From assembly GCA_032768795.1 (NCBI GenBank), contig CP136490.1, forward strand, positions 4,154,001 through 4,218,000: 64,000 nt of DNA. The letters are read 5' to 3'. The position numbers and the translations under genes are program-made. The stretch is from Tremella fuciformis. Its lineage: Eukaryota; Basidiomycota; Tremellomycetes; Tremellales; Tremellaceae. This document shows positions 10,913 to 21,059 of this stretch, piece by piece. The notes under the pieces were generated by a model. It searched no databases. It worked only from the letters and a program-made list of their open reading frames with translations, and was not told the DNA's origin. How positions within the stretch are numbered: the stretch's first letter is position 1; every line of letters starts with the position of its first letter.

Positions 10913-11232
10913 TGTTGTCATTTCGAATGCATGTGGACGAATAGCATGGCAAGCATTGAGCATATGTATGCATGTCATCTGGATTAGCCACCGAAAGGCA
11001 TCCCTTTTGATGTGAGCATAGGCCTTCCTTTGGACTCCGAGCGGCGAGGCACCGGCTAGAGTCACGCGTCTTTCGGCCGGATCCTTCTCCGTCCCCTCTC
11101 CTCCCCACACTACCCATCTCCCCTCGTTTATTTTCCAACACACATGGGCATCTGATCCACTCTCGAAAAGAACGAATTGCCAGCCAGTACCCTCGGGGTC
11201 GACATCGATAGGCAGACAGAGGGAGAGGAGAC

Positions 11233-14123
11233 ATGGCGGTCCCCGATCTGCCCATGGATGTCCTGTCCCATGTCGCCGCCCTCATACCACCCCCTTTCTT
11301 CCCCGGTCCGAATCCTCTCCCAACTTCTTCGACATCCTCAGCTCGCTATAAGCGCTCATCCTCGCCTCGATCACCGATCTCGGCTCAGCTTCCTCCGCCA
11401 ATCGATCCCCTGCCTCCGCCCGCGCGGACGCCGGCCAACGAACTCGCCACCCTCTGTCGGACCAGCGTCAAGTTTCTTGAGAGCGCCCGACCATGGCTGT
11501 GGGAAGACGTGGACGTGCGCTCGGGCCGCGGGTGGCTGGCCATCGTCGATGCGCTCACGGAGGAGGTGGTCGAGGAAACCACGTCGGTGCGGCCAATCCT
11601 CGATGGCAAGTTTCCGGGATTAGACGGGCGCGAGTCCCCTCGTTCGCCAGGGGACGAGCGGCCGCCTTTCTCCCCCGAGATCCCTCAGGCGCCTGATGCC
11701 CATCCGCAGTCCGTCACTGTCCCAGGTGGATATGCGCGGTATATCGGCATCCCACCCAGCCAGACGTATCCTCCTGCCGTGACCGGTGCCCCGAGCAGCA
11801 GCACGCCGAGGTTCAGCTATTCGCCACCGCAGCCATCGAACGTGGGCATGATCCTCACTCCGCCAAGGTCGCGCGATATCTCGCCGTACCCATCTGCAGC
11901 CGGTCGTCTCCCGTCGGAAGTATCGACGCCGTCCACTAGTACACCTCAACCCGGCACCTCGCCCCATCCCGGACCGTCGGGTCTTCCTGGCCCAAGTTCC
12001 ATCCCGACTATCCGTGCCAAAATCCGGGGCCGATCTCGCTCGCCCAGAAGAGGCCTCAGCGGGACATCTCCCACAATCGCATCAGTCTTGGAGGGCGAGC
12101 GGTCAAAGAGCTTGTCAGGTCACCGGTCTCGGTCCCGCCATGCCAGTACGCGTCTCCACCGTACTCGCACTTTCGATGCCACGGACGATGAGGAGGAAGA
12201 CGAGATCATGCCACTACCTTCTCCGCCGATGAGCGGCAAGCTCGGTCTGAAATCTTCAAAAAGTCCGCGGATCGAGGAGATGAAGCCCACATCTGCTACT
12301 TCGGATCTCTTGCCGCCTCCAGGCCCGTACATTCGACATATCAGCTTCACCAACTTCCGTACCATTGGCAGTCGGCGGACGCAAGACGAGGCGGTGAGGG
12401 GTCGATATGTCACTGCAGGGCGACTGGAAGGGGTCATCAAAGCCAGTGACCTCGCATGCATCCTTGGCGACGGAGCTGATATTTGCAGAACTGCCCAAAC
12501 TTGCTTTCGTTGTGCATGACGGAGTATGTCGACTCGTCTCTCACATATCCGGTCGTCGAGGAGCTCCTCTTCAGAGGTTATCGTCGCCCAGCAAAGCCCA
12601 GGCAGTCCAGCGTCAATCGATCCCTATCGCTTTCTCGTGTCAGATCGCAGTCTGTGGGCCCGCCTCCATCTACCATCAGCAATCAGCTCGACCCGCCTCG
12701 ACCGGCCTATGTCCCGTACGAAGAAGAGACGGAAGACGAAAAGTGGAGCCGTCGAGGCGTTTTCACACCGTTACAGGCTCTCGACCTCACAGGCTGTGTT
12801 AGTCGAGCATTCACCGAAGCGATGGCCGATTTTTACGATACTTGGCTTGCCGACCTGGACGAGGAAGGCGACCGCGGCAGGGGTCGAGGTCGCGGTCGAA
12901 GCAGGCACCGCGCTGGCGACTACGGAGGAGGAACCGATACAATGACCGAAACAGAAACGGAAGATGAAGCCATGTCCGTGGTCCTCAGTCAACGAACGAC
13001 CCGGAATCAGCGTGTTCCCCGCTTCACCGCCTTGCAGCGGCTATCTCTTCGCGCCTGCACATCCCTCGACCCTCTAATCCTGCACTCATTTGTCCTATGC
13101 TTTCCAAATCTCACACATCTAGACCTATCTGGGACTCGCGTTCCCCCTACCTTACTATCGCATCTGACCGAAGGCGCACCTCGAGGCATGCGCCTTGTCT
13201 CGCTATCTCTTGCTCGTTGTCCGCGCCTCGATCCATATGTCGTGTCGCAGTTTCTCATCCACTCGCCTGCTGCCCAAGATATCATCGACCTTAATCTATT
13301 TGTCAATCCGACGCAGGGGAACGCATTACGCTCGGACGATTTGCGTGAACTACTTTCCAAAGCACCGTGCTTGAAGTCTGGTCGACTGCGGTATCTCGAC
13401 CTGTCATCTGCCAAATTCACACCGGAACACTTCTCCCCTGATGTCTTCCCGCCGCAGCCGTCTCTCGTCAGCTTGGGCCTCTCACACCTTCCTCTCCTTC
13501 CGTTGGACCCGATAGCAAACTTTTTGCTCAATCAAGCCGCGAATGTCGAAATCCTTACTCTCACCCGATCCGCCGATCCCAATCTTCGAGCATCGGCCCC
13601 GCCATTGCACACCACCTTGGAACTTCACGCGAAACTTATCAACCCCTGCACCACGCTCCCCTTTTCTCTCAACTCGCTAAGGCTGTCATCCGGACCGGAC
13701 TACTCGCCTGGCCTTACAAAATTACGCGTCATCGAATTGTCTTCACCGATCAGACGAGCCATCGAGGAGGTGGGCAATGCCGAGTGGAAGGTCATCCGGT
13801 CTAAAGGTGGAAGAGGATGGTATGTGGACACTTCGGCAGGATGGGTCAAACCGGCCCAGCTTGCCACGAGCAACGGTGCGCCGCCCACGCCTGTCTCTCC
13901 TACTGCTTCGACCCCTCGACTAGACGACGGACGGCGCTTCGTTAGACATTTGCCGAGTTCAGATCCCTGGCGAAGATGGCTTACTAGTCTGAGCGATGCC
14001 AACGGCAGGGTGAGCAGTGGGGTGGGGTGGCACAGTCGGAAGATGGAAGTAGTCAAAGGCTGGGGTATGCTTGGGCGAGAAGAAGGCATGGGCGGGGCCG
14101 GGGCTTTCGCCTTTGAAGAGTGA
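11233..14123 (+). CDS. F-box and leucine-rich-repeat-like protein
   Basis: Probable substrate adaptor of an SCF ubiquitin ligase. The N-terminus MAVPDLPMDVLSHVAALI is F-box-like, with the second half (FLESARPWLWEDVDV) after a disordered insert. A long Ser/Pro-rich region carries RSRSPRRG-type stretches. Leu-rich repeats follow: LQALDLTGCVSRAF, LQRLSLRACTSLDPLIL, LTHLDLSGTRVPPTLL, LVSLSLARCPRLD and LRYLDLSSAKFTPEHF. Two reading frames join at an intron ending 12488 (CTGAT branch, TTGCAG). The donor is either GTGAGG at 12394 (95-nt intron) or the weak GTCATC at 12433 (56 nt, keeping more LRR-like sequence); both restore frame to NCPNLLSLCMTEYVD. The target substrate is unknown. Confidence 0.68.
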
Positions 14124-14460
14124 GAGTGTGAGAGACGTGTGGCGTCAGTGTTGAATGCGGCGTACTTTGGGCTGTGACCACAGCAAACGATCTTCTTACG
14201 GTCAGCATGCGCTGCAAGTAGCGATAGGTTTTAGCTCTACACATGCTCGTGACAGACTGATTGCGAAATTGAAATCGTATTTGCGCCAATCTTGACCGGT
14301 TGGGGAAAAGAGGGGAGAAAGGGAGAAGGCAAGGCAAGCGAGGAGGGGAAGGCAAGGGAACATCGGTCGTGGATGCCCTTCTCTTACTCACATCTCTTGC
14401 AAAAGCCTCATTGACTGCCGAATCAGCGCGAAGATCCACAAACTCCCTGACTTGCAAACA
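14124..14460. other. Intergenic, no gene seen
   Basis: 337 bp between the F-box gene and the next ATG. A purine-rich stretch (GGGGAAAAGAGGGGAGAAAGG and similar) lies at about 14300-14360, upstream of the 14461 start. No RNA gene or conserved ORF was recognised. Confidence 0.4.
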
Positions 14461-15765
14461 ATGTCGTCGAAGCCTTCCGCCCTGGACGCAACGCAAGCAA
14501 CCAAGCTCGTCAGCGTGTGGGTGAGTGCTGCCGATACCGAGGGTCGATATGACGACTTTTCACAAATCATCAAAGCGGTTACTTCCATGAGGAAAGGGGG
14601 CAACAATGCTCTGAGTTGGGACGAGACGAGTATACTTTTGCATGCTACTGCGGTGACTCGCAGCGACCTTGAAACGAAGTGCTGCTCCGCCGCTGCCGAC
14701 TCCGAAGCGCTGGCTTGCTCCAACCTCGTCAAAGGTATGCTTGGAACGATCGCGCCAGGGATCCCAGTCCTGAACCTGACGATCCGCGATTTCATCAGCA
14801 GTCTTGATGACCTCTCAGATTGGCTGCAGACTGGTTTCATCCCGAGACAAAAGCACAAAAGCCATCTTCCACAAGAGCAGCCCTCGCTTGAGGAAATGAA
14901 AATCGCTTTGGACACGGTATTCTCCGTCAGCGGGACAGCCAGCATCCGTAGCTACCTGCAAAGCCTCCCGGACGTCACTGCTTTCGACTCTGCAATGGCT
15001 GTCCGTCGTAGATATAAACCTCACCTGTGGAGCACGGCAGAGGCCCGAGCAGTCTTACGGTTCGCACTGCACTCTCGGGACTTTTTCCACTATCCCCGAG
15101 GGCGCTCTGCCAGTCAAAGAGTTCGCGAGGAGTGTTACCGAAACTTGATGGAATCGGATATCATACGAAAGGCAGACAGAAACAAGAATGCCCGAGTAGC
15201 CACTTTGCTTCTGAAGATTCCGGCATACTTTAGGCGGCATCCCGAGCTGGGAAATCTGGCAAAGACGAGCTGCAGACATCGGTCGTATCCCCCCGAATTT
15301 GAGAAGATAGCAACTACACCCGACCCCTGCGTTCAACGTGCGCTGCCCGATGCCGCTAGACCGAGGGAAATAAAAGATGTTTCTATGGTTCCAGCCCCTC
15401 CCGGTCAGCAGACATATCGTTCAGACTGGCGGTCAGGGGCTGCTCCACAAGGCTCTCAAGTGACGCAAGGTTCGTTAAATTGGCCGTATACCAGGAATCT
15501 CATGCCTCAAGCTATTGTCGACCATCATGGCCACATGTCGGATCCGACTGTTAAATGGTCGCACAGCGGTTCTCCTACTGGCCCCTTCACTGTCAACAAC
15601 CCCATTCAGACCAACACGGCCGATAAGTATACGGTGGGACCCAGTCCTTTTCAGGACCTATCGGCTCTTCTTCCACCATCGGATGGAGGCAGCACTGGGC
15701 TACTATCCGATCTTGAACCCTTCTTTCACGGTGCACACGGATCGCCGGGTCCATGCGCACAATAG
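14461..15765 (+). CDS. Unrecognised protein A, 434 aa, single exon
   Basis: I do not recognise this protein. The first in-frame ATG is at 14461 (MSSKPSALDATQATKLV); the stop is at 15763-15765. The N-terminal half is helical-looking: QATKLVSVWVSAADTEGRY, then LSWDETSILLHATAV and FISSLDDLSDWLQ. A second, similar-looking unit follows (LWSTAEARAVLRFALHS), then a Lys/Arg-rich block near residues 225-265. The last 130 residues are Pro/Ser/Thr-rich and probably disordered. The W..xE...L..A pattern recalls Myb/SANT-like helices, but this is weak. The next gene (17110) shares the order QA..xV..W, ET.IL..AT and DL.DWL, suggesting a diverged tandem duplicate. No signal peptide or membrane segment is seen. 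Confidence 0.55.
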   Translation: MSSKPSALDATQATKLVSVWVSAADTEGRYDDFSQIIKAVTSMRKGGNNALSWDETSILLHATAVTRSDLETKCCSAAADSEALACSNLVKGMLGTIAPGIPVLNLTIRDFISSLDDLSDWLQTGFIPRQKHKSHLPQEQPSLEEMKIALDTVFSVSGTASIRSYLQSLPDVTAFDSAMAVRRRYKPHLWSTAEARAVLRFALHSRDFFHYPRGRSASQRVREECYRNLMESDIIRKADRNKNARVATLLLKIPAYFRRHPELGNLAKTSCRHRSYPPEFEKIATTPDPCVQRALPDAARPREIKDVSMVPAPPGQQTYRSDWRSGAAPQGSQVTQGSLNWPYTRNLMPQAIVDHHGHMSDPTVKWSHSGSPTGPFTVNNPIQTNTADKYTVGPSPFQDLSALLPPSDGGSTGLLSDLEPFFHGAHGSPGPCAQ

Positions 15766-17109
15766 GGAAAGGATATCGCTCTCAGACCCACTTTCCCCTC
15801 CCCCCACCCCTCGGGGGCGATTGGTTATACCTTGCTTTCTTGCTATTACACATGTCATGATCAAATTCATGGGGAACACCCTGTCATCAGCACTTTTGTA
15901 AATCATCGAAAGTTTATTGAGCCATTGTTGACATGTATACACGTCTCACCGAGTGGAGTGAGGTCCCAGAGCCAGCAGCTTGACTGTGTGTATGATCCTC
16001 AGCCCCTCGGCATGTGCTTTTGTCCCCTTGTGACATGGACTCACTCATCTACGTCAGGGTGAGCCGCGATTCAGTGCTGCAAGGTTCTTTATCTGAAGCC
16101 AAGACTCGGCGGGTCGTCCCTTGTCACAGACTTGGGCATGATCCAGTATCCGCCGGCTCTCGAGTCTGATTTGCCCGGTTAGGTAATGGGTCAATATAGG
16201 TTGACGGATGGCTTCGAATGTTCCGTGCGCTTAGCGATCGCCGATGAGGACTCATGACACCTTAATCGTTCATCCTCTTTGATTGTGTGCATATGAGGGC
16301 TTTGACCACCCTATACGCATGATGTGACTGATAAGTGTAGACATGCAGCTAACAGCACTGGTATGGGCTCCGTTCATTGACCTGAGCAAGCTCTATCTTT
16401 GTCGTGAGTTCTCCGCTTCTTGTTGCAATGAGGCCTTTACGCCCCTTTTTGAGCGTACTTCCGGAATATCCTCAAGATCAGCCTGGCACCCCATCTTTGA
16501 TCCGGCCAAGCTGCGCGACAGGCCGGCCCTGGGCGACTTGCAGAGACGATGCGAAGTTTCACTGCCAGTCATCACTGGCGATGTGTCCGACATGAAGCTC
16601 CTGAACCGGACTCGCTGAGGGGTATGCTCTCGGCCTCTCGCCATCCGTTTCGTGAGCTCTGGCTTGGGCACGTTCATCTTCTCGTTTCGGCAAGTATAAT
16701 CTCCGACACGCTGAGCTGTTCATAGTGGCAAGTACGCGCGCTTGAGCTCGAGTGAAGTGGGGCTTCATCAACAGAGGCGCAGGCATAGACGTACACACTC
16801 ACACAGCCCTCGGGCATGATGCAGTCGTACCTGCATCGAAGCTCGGGGAACTTGGGCATTCTCTTCCCTGGGGCCTTGAGCCTGCATGACATCACGTTCA
16901 TGCGCCATTCGTACGCGAGTCTTCCTCCCTCAACCTTTCGGTCTTCGATCAGAAGCTAGCTTAGACAAAGGGGGTCTGCGAAGGAGTTTGCCACCTAAGC
17001 ACCCCGCAGCAGGAGAGGTTCCTATCTGTCGGGCGTTTGACTGTAATTGCGACTTGACTCATAGCACCATTTCTCTGTTTTATTCCTCACTGCTCTTTCA
17101 CAAAGAAAA
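15766..17109. other. 1.3-kb intergenic region, no supported gene
   Basis: Only short ORFs without family signatures are present (for example 91 codons at 16343-16618 on plus and 94 codons at 16393-16677 on minus, which overlap). A pyrimidine-rich stretch (TTTCTCTGTTTTATTCCTC) lies about 40 bp before the ATG at 17110 and probably belongs to that gene's promoter or leader. No tRNA-like box or long repeat was seen. Confidence 0.4.
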
Positions 17110-18054
17110 ATGACCTCCAGAAAGCCACGCTTCGAAATGTCGCGGGCTCAGGCCGCCCGTTTTGTTGCTGAATGGTCCATGGGGCCCAAGAGGCCCGTCT
17201 ACGAATATCCAACAAGCCTTCGGTCGATAGTGCGCCGTTTGACGATCACCCAAGATCTCGATATCAATGGTCGCAACAGTCTCCTCCAGTCTGAGACCCG
17301 AATTCTGCGAGATGCCACCAAGACTGTCCTTACCCATCTGACCGGGCGCCTCAGCGGCTATTGGACCGGCCGTCGCTGTCAGCGGATCAAGGCAATCACG
17401 CGGACCGTGTGCCGAACAAGGCTTGCTCCTCGACGGTTCAAAGTCGGGTCGTTCGTCCGAGAGGTCAAAGACCTTTTAGATTGGCTAGACTCAGCGCCCC
17501 CAGCCGACGCGATGGGCGAAGTTGCCGCGATCCCACCGCTGACAGCCGAGATCGCGGCGTCAGTTGACGGCTCTCGGAGCAAGGTGAAATTGCCCTTAAG
17601 ACTCAGCGGATCTTGTCCTGTTGATAAGCATTGCGTTGGGCAATCGAACAACCAGAATACAATCACTGCGTCTGCAGAGACTGCAGAACGACATAGCTCG
17701 AACTGGGATAGTAACTGCGTGGGGCAATCATCGCTGAATCCGCTTGACTCTGGCAGTACTGCGATCGAATACCCCGAGGGGCCGACTATGAACGAGCGGT
17801 CCGGCAACCAGGACGTGGATCTGCCCTATCTGATAGATCCGCGTAACTTTTCCATGATCAGCGCGCCCTACACAAGATCACTTGATCCTCTGTCAGTGAC
17901 ACCGTTGTGGGTCTACTCAGACTTGGAAGCAGATGTCATCCCCCACGTTGTCCCGTCTCGGACGAGTACGTATTCCCAGGACCGCCGTGAAGTCGCCGGA
18001 GAGGTATTTGCCACTATGGAGACGATAAGCGAGTACGCACCTCCATCCGTTTAA
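17110..18054 (+). CDS. Unrecognised protein B, 314 aa, single exon
   Basis: I do not recognise this protein. The ATG at 17110 sits in a good context (AAAAATGACC) and runs open to TAA 18052-18054. The first 130 residues are basic and probably helical (MSRAQAARFVAEWSMG, LRSIVRRLTI, SETRILRDATKTVLTHL, FVREVKDLLDWLDSAPP). The rest is polar and disordered and contains the motif CVGQS twice (HCVGQSNNQN, NCVGQSSLN). The segments QAARFVAEW, SETRILRDAT and VKDLLDWL line up in order and spacing with QATKLVSVW, DETSILLHAT and LDDLSDWL in the gene at 14461, so the two may be ancient paralogues with one unit here and possibly two there. No enzyme motif is visible. Confidence 0.5.
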   Translation: MTSRKPRFEMSRAQAARFVAEWSMGPKRPVYEYPTSLRSIVRRLTITQDLDINGRNSLLQSETRILRDATKTVLTHLTGRLSGYWTGRRCQRIKAITRTVCRTRLAPRRFKVGSFVREVKDLLDWLDSAPPADAMGEVAAIPPLTAEIAASVDGSRSKVKLPLRLSGSCPVDKHCVGQSNNQNTITASAETAERHSSNWDSNCVGQSSLNPLDSGSTAIEYPEGPTMNERSGNQDVDLPYLIDPRNFSMISAPYTRSLDPLSVTPLWVYSDLEADVIPHVVPSRTSTYSQDRREVAGEVFATMETISEYAPPSV

Positions 18055-18505
18055 TGCTTTTGTAGAGGAGGCAGCGTTTGGGAGGAATCTCTGGCCGAGT
18101 GCTGCATATCCCCATGCGATGTGAGTGTTGTCCTTCTGCGCCCCGAGGGGATCGTTCTGCGGTCCACTATTCGGGAGACCCGTTGGGTGGGAATGCCTGT
18201 GGCCTCCATCGTCTGCGGTCCTTCTTCTCCGTCGTGCTGTTCGCCATGCTTACTGATACTCCAGACGGCATGCATCGCCCCATGTGCAGAGGCGAGGACA
18301 CCTTGGGCACCGTTTCACTGAAACTTGCGACAAGTTTTGCGGCAAAGAACGAAACTGATAAGTTACGGCCCGTGGTCGGAAGGACGTCATCGCTGGCGCC
18401 GATAGCCGACAACAACCTCGGCCTCACTCATATTCATTGCTGCTGTGGTTCTCCTGGACACTGACGCTCTGCTGTGCTGAAGACGAGAAAACTGGAGCTT
18501 ACGCC
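18055..18505. other. Intergenic, no gene seen
   Basis: 451 bp between unrecognised protein B and the SH3 gene. ORFs on both strands overlap each other and lack family features. It holds the terminator of one gene and the promoter of the next. Confidence 0.4.
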
Positions 18506-19690
18506 ATGTTCGCCAATTTGACGTACGAAGGTGAGTGAAAGTCTCCTCGGCGTGCATAGCTGACAGTCGCAGACAAGGTGAACCTTGCTACTCTGATGAA
18601 ACGATAGACTGACAATTATAGGAAGCATTCTTCTCCCTTCTGGACGAGTACTTCGAATCGAGACCTCATCTACTCGGCTCATCCTCCTCTTATGGGGCTG
18701 CAATCTCCCCACCCGCCGCCTCGCCGGTCTCCGCCCGCTCTCTACCGCCTCAAGCCCCGCCGCTAGCCTCCTCCAACTCCTCCACCTCTGCACGCTCGCC
18801 TCCCCCACAACCGCCATCGCGTACGGGAAAGCCAGAACCATCAGACAAGCCAGATATCACTACGCGGCTGGTCATTGCAGGCTTGAAAACGGGATCCTCC
18901 GGCGCTCGAGCGGGGCTTGGGCTTGTTGCCAAGAACAAGGGCGCGATGGCGCACTTGGATAATGCCGGAATGGGAGGTATCGTCCGAGGCGTCGACAAGA
19001 CCTTTAATCCCAATAAAAAGCGTAATCAACAGCCGGCTGAAGGGGAAGAAGGCGTCGCGGCAGAAGCTGGCACCCCTCCAGCAGCTCCGACGCCCAAGAA
19101 GGGTGGCGTCAGCGGTCTGGTTTCCAGTAAAGTGGGCACAGGTCAGGTCGGATGCCCCGTGAGGCTCACACAGCAGAGTTTTGGCCATGTCGATACGAGC
19201 TCTGGCATGTCGGCGTTCAAGTCCATGTGGAAGGACCCTCAGAAGGGTGAGTCACCTCTCTCTACGCTCGTTGAGGTCCGTGCTGAAACGGCTCGTGCCA
19301 ATAGTGAAACCCCCGACGGTCGAGCACCATCAAGCTCCTGCTTTAACCGCGTCAAAGAGCAACGCATTGCCGCCTCCGAAAAGGAATGCTCCTGTTGCTG
19401 AGGTTGTGGCAGTAGAGGAAGAGGTCATCACGGCGGAGGGGCAAGCACAAGCGCTATACGACTATAACGGCTCGGTGAGTCGCAGTGATTGTTTGTGGGA
19501 GGCAGAGCTGATTACGTAGGATGAGTCAGATCTGCCGGTACAGAAGAATCAGATAGTGAACCTGATTGAGCGGACCTCTGAAGACTGTGGGTATTCCTCC
19601 AGAGACCGGAGCTGACAGCAAGGGTGGACCTGCGAGGATGGCAATGGACGGAGAGGTTTGGTGCCTTCGACCTATCTCAAGGAGTTGTGA
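18506..19690 (+). CDS. SH3-domain protein with 5-nt microexon
   Basis: Cytoskeletal-adaptor-type protein with a C-terminal SH3 domain. The N-terminus reads MFANLTYEDKEAFFSLLDEY only if a 5-nt microexon is included. A Pro/Ser-rich linker then leads to a conserved-looking block (LVIAGLKTGSSGARAGLGL, MGGIVRGVDKTFNPNKK). The SH3 domain is split by introns: QALYDYNGS, then DESDLPVQKNQIVNLIERTS, then EDWWTCEDGNGRRGLVPSTY, ending LKEL and TGA 19688-19690. The ALYDY, WW and P..Y ligand-binding residues are all present. At least five short introns, each with GTGAGT-like donors, were read. It is related in layout to fungal LSB-like SH3 adaptors that bind actin regulators; the partner cannot be told from sequence. 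Confidence 0.78.
18573..18577 (+). other. 5-nt microexon (ACAAG) of the SH3 gene
   Basis: Exon 1 (18506-18530, 25 nt) ends one base into a codon; exon 3 (from 18622) starts in frame. ACAAG supplies exactly the missing bases, giving GAC AAG. It is bounded by AG before and GTGAAC after. The introns are 42 nt (18531-18572, with a GCTGAC branch site) and 44 nt (18578-18621, with GACTGAC). Direct splicing of exon 1 to exon 3 would shift the frame. Confidence 0.75.
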
Positions 19691-19850
19691 GGACGAAATC
19701 AGCGGGGCATATCTTATGAGTTGGATCTGGTCAACCACACTGAATGTGTCCAGCAGTGCAGTGAAGCGGATATGCATGCGAGCTGTGTGTACAACATAAT
19801 TGGGAAGATGATGCTAAATGAGTTGGGATGCGTCTACCCGGCGAATCGTG

Positions 19851-20549
19851 CTATATTTCCTCTGCTGGTGCGCGCCGCAACCACCAATCGATCACAGCTG
19901 AGAAGGCGGCGAAGGCTGCTCCTCCCCCGACCATCGCTGTCGGGCCAGAATGGCGGGCCAGGACTGCTCCGGCGACGAAGCCAGCAGATACGGCATTGGT
20001 CATATCGTTTTTGGCGCGGTACTGGCAGTCAGCCCCCGATACAACCACGCCTGCAAAGCCGAGAGGGTCGCGGGAAGAGCATGAGAGCTGGTACTCACTC
20101 CCTCTATTGTGCACTCGATACCGCTGTACAATGCACCGACTTTGCCGAACCCTTTCCCGCTCTTCCACATATTTCGTCCCATCTCTTTGAACACGTATGC
20201 CGTTTGTGCTCTTGCCCCTACTAATTCGCGTGATGCTCGGGATAGCGGATCTTCGTATGCGAAGGTGGCGGACATGAGGGAGAAGAAACCACCCATGGCG
20301 AAACCTGCAGCCGTCAGCCTCTGTTCCTACTCATTACTCCATCCTCTCTCTCCGCGCGCCTATGAATCACTGACCAGCTCCGCCAGCCATAACCACCTTG
20401 ATCGGGCAGCTCTCCATTGCCGACTGCATCATCCGTGAATACTTCATCGTCATTTGCAGGTTCTCCCGCTCTTCGGTGGTCGTTCCCGGTGGCATCGGCT
20501 CTTGCCCCGGGAGGTATATCGGCGGTAGCAGAGGCGGTGTGAGCGACAT
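19851..20549 (-). CDS. TIM22: Mitochondrial inner membrane translocase Tim22
   Basis: Channel subunit of the TIM22 complex, which inserts carrier proteins into the mitochondrial inner membrane. Three exons give about 183 aa. Exon 1 (from ATG 20549) ends [12 protein letters not shown]. Exon 2 has [20 protein letters not shown] and the signature [19 protein letters not shown], then [10 protein letters not shown]. Exon 3 starts [20 protein letters not shown] and ends RRAPAEEI with the stop at 19851-19853. Four hydrophobic Gly-rich helices fit the Tim17/22/23 fold. The Cys residues in ESCPIK and GIECTIE sit where Tim22's structural disulfide is known. It converges with the SH3 gene and diverges from the acyltransferase. 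Confidence 0.93.
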
Positions 20550-21059
20550 CTTTCGATGCTCCTCCTTGCTCCTCGTATGATGGCCAAGATGGACAATGCA
20601 GCTAGCCGACTACAGCTGTCTGTGCCCTTCAGAAAAGTCTTGGTCGGGATGCTGCAGCGGCGATCGCCGTCGCCGAGCTAAGCCGATGGCTGTCCGGGTG
20701 AGCGTGTAGCCGTCGCCTCCCCCCAAACGGCGACGGCCAACATATGGGGAGAACGACAACGACGTGGATGACAGTGACAAGATATCTACATCGGGTGGCG
20801 AGCGACGCGTAGCCTTCGCTCTCCAAGCGGCAACTGCGATCGACCTACCGCCGTTTCAGCCTCCGACACCTCAAAAAAAGGAGACACGGCTGTGGGGGAA
20901 GGAACGTGGAGGCGACTTGCTTCCATCTGCAATCGGCCAATCTCGTCTTCACCTCGCCACTGATCCCACCTTCTCTATACTTTGCGTCAACACAGAGCGA
21001 AGCATTTCAAGCTCGTGCATCTGTCGGCGAGAGGTGTAGAGAACAGCTCGACCGGCACC
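20550..21059. promoter_or_regulatory. Divergent promoter region TIM22/acyltransferase
   Basis: 510 bp between two divergent start codons. No conserved gene is seen. A short GC-rich segment at about 20640-20740 (GCGGCGATCGCCGTCGCCG and CCGTCGCC nearby) contains imperfect inverted repeats that could be regulatory, but I cannot assign a factor. Confidence 0.4.

Noticed and set aside
16343..16677. Short overlapping ORFs in the 15.8-17.1 kb spacer
   Set aside because: They overlap on opposite strands, lack splice-supported extension and have no recognisable motif.
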